Origin: G963422445 sp963422445
GTDB taxonomy: Bacteria > Pseudomonadota > Alphaproteobacteria > Thalassobaculales > Thalassobaculaceae
DNA length: 64,000 bases
NCBI GenBank assembly: GCA_963422445.2
Contig: OY729512.2
Span: 1,364,001 to 1,428,000 of the forward strand
Direction: 5' to 3'
In this document: one piece after another, positions 56,545-64,000 of the stretch
Numbering within the stretch: the first letter of the stretch is position 1
Layout: each line of letters begins with the position of its first letter
The notes under the pieces: model-generated
Databases searched by the model: none
Seen by the model: the letters and a program-made list of their open reading frames with translations, nothing else
What the model was told of the DNA's origin: nothing
Made by a program: the position numbers and the translations under genes

Positions 56545-58125
56545 ATGAGCGATCTTGTTCGAATAGCCCGTGCCCTGATTTCCGTGTCTGACAAGACCGG
56601 TCTCGTCTCTTTCGGCCAGGCGCTGGCCGAAAGAGGTATCGAAATCCTTTCCACCGGTGGGACTGCGCGAGCCCTGCGCAGCGCCGGTGTCGCGGTGCGC
56701 GATGTTGCCGACCACACCGGGTTCCCGGAGATTCTCGATGGTCGTGTGAAGACCCTGCATCCGTTGATCCACGGCGGTCTGCTGGCGCGCCGTGACAATC
56801 CGGACGATCGTGCCGCCATGCAAAAACATGGTATCGCGCCGATCGATCTGCTGGTTGTCAGTCTTTACCCCTTTGAAACCGTATTGGCGTCCGGGGCCGG
56901 CTTCGACGACTGTATCGAGAACATCGATATCGGCGGATCGGCGATGATCAGAGGGGCAGCCAAGAATCATGCATCGGTTACTGTTGTCGTCGATCAGGCC
57001 GATTATGCTGCTGTCATCGACGACCTTGCGGCCAACGACGGCGCGACCACGGCAATATTACGTCGACATCTGGCGGGAATGGCCTTTGGCCGTGTTGCGG
57101 CCTATGATGCGGGGATTGCGGCCTGGCTTGACAAGACGACCGGCGAGACGGCGCCACGTTGGTTCACATTGGCCGGGACCGATCCGCTGCCAATGCGTTA
57201 CGGAGAGAATCCGCATCAGACAGCGGTACTCTACCGCATTGGCAATGCCCGGCCAGGCGCTGGCACGGCGCGACAGGTGCAGGGCCGGGAGCTTGGTTAC
57301 AACAATCTGAACGATACCGATGCAGCCATCGAACTCGTGGCCGAGTTTGAGAGACCTGCGGTTGCCATCATCAAACATGCAAATCCCTGCGGGATTGCCG
57401 AGGCTGACTCGCTTGTCGTTGCCTATGGCAATGCTTTCGACTGTGACCGTATCAGTGCCTTTGGCGGGATCGTGGCCGTCAACCGTCCTCTGGACCAGCC
57501 GACCGCTGAGCAGATCGTGAAGATTATGACCGAAGTGGTTGTCGCACCAGCTATCGAGCCTGCAGCTCGCGACGTGTTGGCGCAAAGGAGGACGATGAGA
57601 GTTCTGGAAACCGGTGGAATGCCTGATCCGGCGGGCCGCGGACGTCTTGTACGAACGCTTGCTGGCGGGCTGTTGCTGCAAGACCGCGACGACAGCCGCA
57701 TCACGGCCGACGATCTTTCCGTTGTCACCCGGCGGGCGCCGAATGCAGGAGAGTTACGGGATTTGCTGATTGCGTGGCGGATTGCCAAGCACGTCAAATC
57801 CAATGCGATTGTCTTTGTCAAGGATGGCGCCAGCGTTGCCATCGGTGCTGGACAAATGAGCCGCGTCGATTCCGTGCGGATCGCTGGGCAGAAAGCTCGC
57901 GACGCGATGGAGTCTCTCAATCTACCGGGGCCTCGCACGGTCGGTTCGGCAGTGGCCTCGGATGCTTTCTTCCCGTTCGATGACGGTCTGGTGGCTGCTG
58001 CCGAGGCGGGCGCAACGGCCGTAATTCAGCCGGGTGGATCGGTTCGCGATTCCGAAGTCATTGCTGCGGCTGACAAATATGGCATCGCAATGGTGTTTAC
58101 CGGGGTCCGCAATTTTCGTCACTGA
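56545..58125 (+). CDS. purH: Bifunctional PurH (AICAR transformylase/IMP cyclohydrolase)
   Basis: The 526-residue protein catalyses the last two steps of IMP synthesis. The N-terminal cyclohydrolase is an MGS-like domain (RALISVSDKTGLVSFGQALAE, LSTGGTARAL, HPLIHGGLLAR). The transformylase has MRYGENPHQTA, IIKHANPCG, and the terminal DAFFPFDDGLVAAAEAGATA. ATG 56545 was chosen as the family start (SDLVRIARALIS); upstream codons overlap the transporter gene. Intact. Confidence 0.96.
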   Translation: MSDLVRIARALISVSDKTGLVSFGQALAERGIEILSTGGTARALRSAGVAVRDVADHTGFPEILDGRVKTLHPLIHGGLLARRDNPDDRAAMQKHGIAPIDLLVVSLYPFETVLASGAGFDDCIENIDIGGSAMIRGAAKNHASVTVVVDQADYAAVIDDLAANDGATTAILRRHLAGMAFGRVAAYDAGIAAWLDKTTGETAPRWFTLAGTDPLPMRYGENPHQTAVLYRIGNARPGAGTARQVQGRELGYNNLNDTDAAIELVAEFERPAVAIIKHANPCGIAEADSLVVAYGNAFDCDRISAFGGIVAVNRPLDQPTAEQIVKIMTEVVVAPAIEPAARDVLAQRRTMRVLETGGMPDPAGRGRLVRTLAGGLLLQDRDDSRITADDLSVVTRRAPNAGELRDLLIAWRIAKHVKSNAIVFVKDGASVAIGAGQMSRVDSVRIAGQKARDAMESLNLPGPRTVGSAVASDAFFPFDDGLVAAAEAGATAVIQPGGSVRDSEVIAAADKYGIAMVFTGVRNFRH

Positions 58126-58206
58126 CCCGGTCGCCGACATTGCGCGGATCTTGGCAGGCTGGTCATCCCGTCTTATGTAAGCGTCAGGCTACGGTACGGA
58201 TTCATC

Positions 58207-59235
58207 ATGCAAGACAGCCACCATTCGACCGATGTGATCATCATCGGGGCCGGTCCGGTCGGTCTCTTCGCCGTCTTTGAACTTGGTCTGCTTGACATGA
58301 AGACCCATCTCATCGACATCCTCGATGTTCCTGGCGGCCAGTGTGCCGAACTCTACCCCGAGAAGCCGATATACGACATTCCGGCTATTCCGGTCTGCTC
58401 AGGGCAGGAATTGACCGACAAGTTGATGGCGCAGATCGAACCTTTCGAGCCGACATTTCATTTTGGCGAAATGGCCGCGTCCCTGATAAGGACCGACGAG
58501 GACAAATGGCGGATCACGACCGATATGGGGACCGTGATCGACGCGCCGGTCGTGGTGATTGCTGCCGGCGGCGGCAGCTTCGTGCCAAAGAGACCGCCGC
58601 TCAAGGGTCTGGAGCCCTACGAAGGCCGATCGGTGTTTTACGCGGTGCGTCGCATGGAGCAGTTTCGAGGCCGCAACATCCTGATCGCCGGCGGCGGCGA
58701 TTCGGCGCTCGACTGGACCATTGCACTGCAGCCCCTGGCCGCAAGTCTGGCGCTGGTTCATCGCCGCGATGATTTCCGTGCGGCTCCGGATTCGGTCAAC
58801 CGGATGCGAGGACTGGTTGATGATGGCGCGATGGTGTTGCATATCGCCCAGCTCAAGGCATTGAAGGGCGCGGACGGAATGCTCGAAGCGGTTGGCGTCA
58901 TCGGACCGGATGGCGAGTTTGACATTCCCTGCGACACCCTGCTGGCATTTTTCGGCCTGACGATGAAGCTTGGTCCGGTTGCCGATTTCGGCATCAATCT
59001 CGACCGCAATCTGATATCGGTGGATACTGAAAAATTCGAAACCAACGTTCCGGGCGTCTTCGCGATCGGCGATATCAACACGTATCCCGGCAAGCTGAAA
59101 CTGATCCTGTCGGGCTTCCATGAAGCGGCGCTGATGTCACAGCAGGCCTTTCGCTATGTGTATCCCGACCGCAAGTTGCGTTTCCAATACACGACTTCGA
59201 GTTCCGACCTGCAAAGGAAGTTGGGGGTGTCATGA
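58207..59235 (+). CDS. Ferredoxin-NADP+ reductase, thioredoxin-reductase-like type
   Basis: The 342-residue flavoprotein has the FAD loop VIIIGAGPVGLFAVFEL and the NADP loop ILIAGGGDSALDW, and ends FQYTTSSSDLQRKLG. It lacks the CxxC redox pair of thioredoxin reductases, as expected for this reductase type. FAIGDINTYPGKLKLI is the usual FAD-ribityl motif. It overlaps the ferredoxin gene by four bases (ATGA), so the two probably act together in electron transfer. Confidence 0.92.
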   Translation: MQDSHHSTDVIIIGAGPVGLFAVFELGLLDMKTHLIDILDVPGGQCAELYPEKPIYDIPAIPVCSGQELTDKLMAQIEPFEPTFHFGEMAASLIRTDEDKWRITTDMGTVIDAPVVVIAAGGGSFVPKRPPLKGLEPYEGRSVFYAVRRMEQFRGRNILIAGGGDSALDWTIALQPLAASLALVHRRDDFRAAPDSVNRMRGLVDDGAMVLHIAQLKALKGADGMLEAVGVIGPDGEFDIPCDTLLAFFGLTMKLGPVADFGINLDRNLISVDTEKFETNVPGVFAIGDINTYPGKLKLILSGFHEAALMSQQAFRYVYPDRKLRFQYTTSSSDLQRKLGVS

Positions 59236-59540
59236 AGATCTTTGTCACAGACCGGAACGGTGTCGAACACCAGATCGCCGGAATTGACGGCTGGCAGGTC
59301 ATGGAGCTGATTCGCGACGAAGGGCTCCCGATCAAGGCGGAATGCGGCGGTTGCTGCGCCTGCGCCACCTGCCATGTCTATGTCGAGGCGGAATGGCTCG
59401 ACAAGCTCGAGGACAAAGAAGAGGAGGAGATCGACATGCTCGACCTCGCCTTCGACGTTCAGAACGATTCACGACTGTCCTGCCAGATCACCATGCGCCC
59501 GGAACTCGATGGCTTGCAGCTGACCTTGGCGCCGGAGTGA
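59232..59540 (+). CDS. 2Fe-2S ferredoxin (adrenodoxin type)
   Basis: The 102-residue protein has Cys38, Cys44 and Cys47 in AECGGCCACATCHVY and the fourth ligand Cys84 in LSCQIT. Acidic residues in DKEEEEIDML match the partner-docking helix of adrenodoxin/Fdx-type proteins. It is translationally coupled to the reductase gene (ATGA overlap). Such pairs feed electrons to Fe-S assembly, P450s or oxygenases; which one is not visible here. Confidence 0.93.
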   Translation: MKIFVTDRNGVEHQIAGIDGWQVMELIRDEGLPIKAECGGCCACATCHVYVEAEWLDKLEDKEEEEIDMLDLAFDVQNDSRLSCQITMRPELDGLQLTLAPE

Positions 59541-59552
59541 CTGCGCCCGGTC

Positions 59553-59816
59553 TCAGTGCAGACGGACTTCGGTCCCGGCATATCGGATTTCTTGCCGGCT
59601 GTTGATCTTCCCGTTGCTGATTTTCACAGAATGAAGCCGGCCTTCAATGTTGCCGGTCCAGTAGTCGAGGAATTTGCGCAGCCGCGGATACTCCGGGGCG
59701 CAATCCATGTGTTGCCAGATGAAGCTCTGCAGCAGGGATGGATGATCCGGCATGTGATAGAGGATTTCGGCTGTTGTCAGCCGGTGACTGGCCAGAACCG
59801 GATATGCTTTGGTCAT
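59553..59816 (-). CDS. usg: Usg family protein
   Basis: The protein of 87 residues (start ATG 59816) shows the usg-family pattern HRLTTAEILYHMPDHPSLLQSFIWQHMDCAPEYPRLRKFLDYW and LHSVKIS. The family is found across alphaproteobacteria and has no known function. It is transcribed away from groES with about 345 bases between. Confidence 0.85.
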   Translation of the reverse strand: MTKAYPVLASHRLTTAEILYHMPDHPSLLQSFIWQHMDCAPEYPRLRKFLDYWTGNIEGRLHSVKISNGKINSRQEIRYAGTEVRLH

Positions 59817-59900
59817 GCCTGTGGCCTCCCGCAATGGTCATGGATGGAACTGTCACCGCCGAATGCACGGAGTTCAACAAAAAAATACGTGTTTTCAAGA

Positions 59901-59934
59901 TTCTGTCAGCAGTGTCGGAAGACTGCTGACAGAA
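59901..59934. promoter_or_regulatory. Perfect 13-bp inverted repeat upstream of groES and usg
   Basis: TTCTGTCAGCAGT (59901-59913) and ACTGCTGACAGAA (59922-59934) are exact reverse complements with an 8-base spacer. No U-run follows. It may be an operator or a stem-loop in the usg upstream region. Confidence 0.55.
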
Positions 59935-60038
59935 GCGCGGGCGCGGTGGACGCCGCGTTGCGGGGCGCTGGCCTCCGTGGTCCGAAAACGACTGAAGCAG
60001 GGCCATCGGACAAAGCGCAATTTTTTTCAGTGGTTGCC

Positions 60039-60067
60039 TTGACAGGCGCTGGCGCCGATCCCACATC
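60039..60067 (+). promoter_or_regulatory. Probable groESL promoter
   Basis: A perfect -35 box TTGACA lies at 60039-60044. At a 17-base spacing the -10 region (CACATC, 60062-60067) is weak. The CIRCE-type repeat follows directly, as usual for HrcA-controlled groE promoters. Confidence 0.5.
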
Positions 60068-60068
60068 G

Positions 60069-60095
60069 CTGGCACTCGCCGTGTGAGAGTGCTAA
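60069..60095 (+). promoter_or_regulatory. CIRCE-type operator (HrcA site) of groESL
   Basis: The half-sites are CTGGCACTC and GAGTGCTAA around a nine-base spacer. The right half is a perfect match to the CIRCE consensus and the left half matches seven of nine. It lies 68 bases upstream of the groES start. HrcA binding would repress transcription except during protein-folding stress. Confidence 0.82.
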
Positions 60096-60162
60096 CAAGA
60101 TTTTCGCGTGAGTTCCGCACGGCGCCGTAAGTTTAACGCAGCAAGAATACCGGAGGAATGGC

Positions 60163-60477
60163 ATGGGTTTCAGGCCTTTGCACGATCGAGTGCTGATCCG
60201 TCGTCTGGACAGCGAGGAAAAAACCGCGGGCGGGATCATCATTCCCGACACCGCCAAGGAAAAGCCCATGGAGGGCGAGGTTATTGCCGTCGGTCCCGGC
60301 GCCCGCGACGACAGCGGCAAGGTGACTGCGCTGGATGTCGCGGTCGGTGACACTGTTCTGTTCGGAAAGTGGTCCGGTACGGAAGTGAAGATCGATGGTG
60401 ACGATCTCCTGATCATGAAGGAGTCGGACATCATGGGGATCATCGAGGCCGGGGCGGTGGACAAGAAGGCCGCCTGA
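60163..60477 (+). CDS. groES: Co-chaperonin GroES
   Basis: The 104-residue protein starts MGFRPLHDRVLIRRLDSEEKTAGG, contains the mobile loop that binds GroEL and has EGEVIAVGPGARDD and DTVLFGKWSGTEV. A ribosome site (GGAGGAA) precedes ATG 60163. It is 34 bases ahead of groEL in the usual operon. Intact. Confidence 0.96.
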   Translation: MGFRPLHDRVLIRRLDSEEKTAGGIIIPDTAKEKPMEGEVIAVGPGARDDSGKVTALDVAVGDTVLFGKWSGTEVKIDGDDLLIMKESDIMGIIEAGAVDKKAA

Positions 60478-60511
60478 GTTTTACTGGATCAGTTTACGGG
60501 AGACACAGCCA

Positions 60512-62149
<1,638 letters not shown>

Positions 62150-62191
62150 TTACCAGACGATATTCCGGATCTCCGGATCCGGATCGGGACA

Positions 62192-62221
62192 CCCCCGGCG
62201 CGCAGGCGCCGGGGGTTTTTC
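62192..62221 (+). terminator. Rho-independent terminator of groESL
   Basis: CCCCCGGCGC (62192-62201) pairs with GCGCCGGGGG (62206-62215) and is followed by TTTTT. It lies 43 bases after the groEL stop. Confidence 0.88.
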
Positions 62222-62361
62222 GTGCCCTCTATCTGGTGGGTTTCACGCGGTCGTATGCGTGTTCTGGATCATGATCGGGCGATCAATGTGGTCTGTCGGC
62301 TGGGAGCGCCTCACATGCGCCGAGACCCGTCGACCATCGCATGGATGGTTTTAATGTCTCG

Positions 62362-62676
62362 TCATCGGTCTATCGGATTTAAGTTTTGTGTCATCGTTTG
62401 TACCGGAGGTTTCTCCATATCCTTGTCGCAAAACCGCAGAATGCGCCTATTAAACACCACTATGCTCGTACCAGAGACGATCAGCGCTGTCGAAATTATC
62501 TTCGGTTCGTAATCGGATTGATTCGGAGGTATCCAAAACACCGAATACGCGACAATGACACATAATAATACTATAGTAAAAGATGATAATATTGTGAAAT
62601 ATCTATGAATTACTATAGTTTGACTGTGATAAATCAGATCAATTTTTCGGATATTTTTCCCATTGTATGTCTTCAT
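62362..62676 (-). CDS. Small AT-rich two-helix membrane protein, unknown
   Basis: About 104 residues (start ATG 62676) contain two membrane helices (YFTILSSFTIVLLCVIVAYSVFWI and KIISTALIVSGTSIVVF) with a basic end. The sequence is noticeably AT-rich compared with its neighbours, suggesting recent acquisition. No family is recognised, and the IS1-like element begins only 26 bases upstream, so the promoter may have been displaced. It may be a real small gene or a remnant. Confidence 0.45.
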   Translation of the reverse strand: MKTYNGKNIRKIDLIYHSQTIVIHRYFTILSSFTIVLLCVIVAYSVFWIPPNQSDYEPKIISTALIVSGTSIVVFNRRILRFCDKDMEKPPVQTMTQNLNPIDR

Positions 62677-62764
62677 ATTCCTGTTCAAAGTCTGGGAAAT
62701 TTGGTAGTGGGTCAGTTTGAATCTTGTTGATTCCCGACGGTAGCGCTTCGTAGCCTTCTGTCAT

Positions 62765-62894
62765 CGCCAAACACGCCATAGCGACGGCCCATGTCGGGCC
62801 GCCCGCGCAATACAAGACCGCATTGTGGGAACACGCGGGAGTCCCGCGCTATGGCGATTGTTTGGCGACCGTCCCGACGCCCGTCGGGACGGCC
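62765..62894 (+). other. Structured leader of the passenger operon (copy 2)
   Basis: The same nested inverted repeats as in copy 1 are present in reverse orientation, with the outer arms at 62765-62783 and 62847-62867. They are conserved without visible change. It precedes the copy 2 Cys-repeat gene. Confidence 0.65.
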
Positions 62895-62913
62895 TGAAAC
62901 TGTGGGGACAGAC

Positions 62914-63210
62914 ATGAGAGCCTTCTTCGGGGTCTTGGTCTTTCTTGCCCTCGTGGCAACCGCCGCCCCATCCTATGCGTGCATGTTCAGCACCGACTGC
63001 AAGCCCGGATCGGAATGCGTCAAACCTTCGGGTTCGCTTTACGGCTATTGCGTCGGTGGCATGTTCCCCGGCAACAGCAACGACCGCAGGCCAGCGCGGA
63101 ACCCGCTCGACATTACCGGCAAGCAGGGCAACACCTGCATGTTCGATACGCAATGCGGTCCCGGAGGCGTGTGCGTCACCGGTTCCGGTATCTATGGCGC
63201 CTGCATGTAA
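62914..63210 (+). CDS. Secreted passenger protein with two four-cysteine repeats (copy 2)
   Basis: The same 98-residue protein as in copy 1, with no visible residue change. All eight Cys of the mature part (23, 29, 35, 46, 75, 81, 87, 97), the signal peptide and the ribosome site GGGGA are kept. Identity of the two copies points to a recent duplication. Confidence 0.75.
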   Translation: MRAFFGVLVFLALVATAAPSYACMFSTDCKPGSECVKPSGSLYGYCVGGMFPGNSNDRRPARNPLDITGKQGNTCMFDTQCGPGGVCVTGSGIYGACM

Positions 63211-63220
63211 ACAGGGCACA

Positions 63221-63253
63221 CCCCCGGCGCTCATCGTCTTTGAGCGCCGGGGG
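63221..63253 (+). terminator. 13-bp stem-loop after the Cys-repeat gene (copy 2)
   Basis: CCCCCGGCGCTCA pairs with TGAGCGCCGGGGG around a 7-base loop, exactly as in copy 1. No U-run follows. Confidence 0.55.
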
Positions 63254-63302
63254 CCTGAAGCCAGACCTAGACATTCAGCGGAGCGTTTGTCATATTGAAA
63301 GC

Positions 63303-63518
63303 ATGGATCGGCCGAAGAGACCCCGCGACACGAACCAACGCGCCAAGCGCATCGTGGACTTGGCGACCGGCGAGGTTGAGGACGCCAAGTCCAGCAAAGC
63401 TCCGGGGCAGCGCAGGGGCGGTTTGAAGGGCGGTCCTGCGCGAGCGGCTTCCCTGACATCGGAGCGACGACGCGCCATTGCCAGGAAAGCGGCAGCCGCA
63501 AGATGGGGAGAGTCTTAA
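63303..63518 (+). CDS. Small basic passenger protein (copy 2)
   Basis: The same 71-residue protein as in copy 1, ending in IARKAAAARWGES. No residue change was found. Confidence 0.65.
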   Translation: MDRPKRPRDTNQRAKRIVDLATGEVEDAKSSKAPGQRRGGLKGGPARAASLTSERRRAIARKAAAARWGES

Positions 63519-63614
63519 GTCAGATTCTTTTCGACAAAGACGCGCGTCCAAGTCCTGTCAATGAAATCAGGACGCGCTATATGCCTCGCAAGTCACAATC
63601 TGACGGGCGAGGCC

Positions 63615-64000
63615 ATGACGACGCTTCGGGACTTCATCACTGAGCGACAGGCTGAGATCAAGGCGGAACAGGCAGCTCTTCGGCTCGAATCGCAGGAGCT
63701 AAAGGCGGCTCTGGAGGCGATCAATGCGACGGCTGAGCAGAACTCGGAAAACGGAAGCAGGCGCCCATCGGGTCGAGCCACAATCAAGGATCGCGTCGTC
63801 GAGGCTTTGCGGGAGCACCCTGGCGGTGGCTCGGCGGAAGAGATTACGGCATGGATTGCGACCGCACATGGGCTGACGATCCCGCGCAGTTCCTTGTCGC
63901 CTCAAATCTCTCGTCTGAAGGCGTCGTTATTCTCAATGCGAACAAGGATTGGCAGCTTGCTGAGCATCCGCAGTATGACGCCACTTATTACCCGCAATCC
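63615..64000 (+). pseudogene. Winged-helix-like passenger gene with a 7-bp deletion (copy 2)
   Basis: The frame begins at ATG 63615 with the same coiled-coil and winged-helix-like region as copy 1. Near 63920 the tandem GAAGGCGGAAGGCG of copy 1 has become a single GAAGGCG, so the frame changes after ISRLKA and the last 25 residues are replaced. It runs to the window edge without the normal stop. Copy 1 keeps the intact version, and one missense (Cys to Arg) also separates the two. Confidence 0.7.

Larger units (their letters stand above)
59817..60162. other. Divergent regulatory region between usg and groES
   Basis: No gene is supported. The region contains a perfect 13-bp inverted repeat (59901-59934), a promoter with a consensus -35 box and a CIRCE-type operator, each listed separately. 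Confidence 0.6.
62703..64000 (+). mobile_element. IS1-like element with passengers, copy 2 (inverted, runs off the window)
   Basis: From the end GGTAGTGGGTCAGTTTGA at 62703 the sequence is an inverted, almost exact copy of the first element; corresponding positions sum to 111507. Differences include one base near 63791 and a 7-bp deletion near 63920. The transposase lies beyond 64000. The flank left of the end shares no direct repeat with copy 1. Confidence 0.88.

Overview
The window looks like the chromosome of a GC-rich alphaproteobacterium. Supporting signs are an ATPase-inhibitor zeta subunit (DUF1476), a usg-family protein, purS/purC/purH, ygfZ, and a groESL operon behind a HrcA/CIRCE-type operator. 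No genus can be named from the sequence alone. The genome is clearly full of insertion sequences. At least eight element types from different IS families are present, and many neighbouring genes are decaying through frameshifts, premature stops, internal deletions and IS interruptions. This suggests relaxed selection, for example a recent lifestyle change, but that is inference.

Layout. Bases 1-1533 hold an enolase-superfamily gene. Bases 1.6-10.4 kb form an IS graveyard (IS630, IS5/IS427, a repeated 1.5-kb DDE element copy A, an internally deleted IS5 remnant, IS1634, and a DruA-domain/ISAs1 remnant) around a tRNA-Pro(CGG). Bases 10.5-14.7 kb carry an FAD/Fe-S 2-hydroxyacid dehydrogenase and a serine-glyoxylate-type aminotransferase. 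Bases 14.9-16.0 kb are remnants of an adenine methylase and IS66. Bases 16.5-23.0 kb encode a peptide/opine-type ABC transporter with its double ATPase on the opposite strand and an MBL-fold hydrolase. Bases 23.5-30.2 kb hold copies B and C of the 1.5-kb IS, remnants of recO and IS66, and a large element whose transposase carries an N-terminal DruA (DUF4338) domain on a Tn5-like catalytic core. Bases 30.2-46.5 kb look especially GC-rich and form a catabolic island: flavin monooxygenase and TTC38-like pseudogenes, an enolase-superfamily dehydratase, a MetE-like protein, a LacI regulator, a bicupin, a sugar ABC transporter, a sulfatase, an IS-interrupted amidohydrolase and a decayed di-haem peroxidase.

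Bases 46.5-48.8 kb are an IS1-like element that carries three passenger genes, including a secreted cysteine-repeat protein behind a strongly structured leader. A second, inverted copy starts at 62703 and runs off the window. Between the two copies lies mostly intact sequence: a 2-hydroxyacid dehydrogenase, a gamma-glutamyl hydrolase-type amidotransferase, an unusual barrel/methylglyoxal-synthase fusion, purC-purS, NRDE, zeta, ygfZ, an EamA transporter, purH, a ferredoxin-NADP reductase with its ferredoxin, usg and groES-groEL.

The most notable signals are the DruA domain joined to two unrelated transposases, the passenger-bearing IS1-like element with its cloverleaf-like leader, and the barrel/MGS fusion. 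No CRISPR array, rRNA or prophage was recognised.
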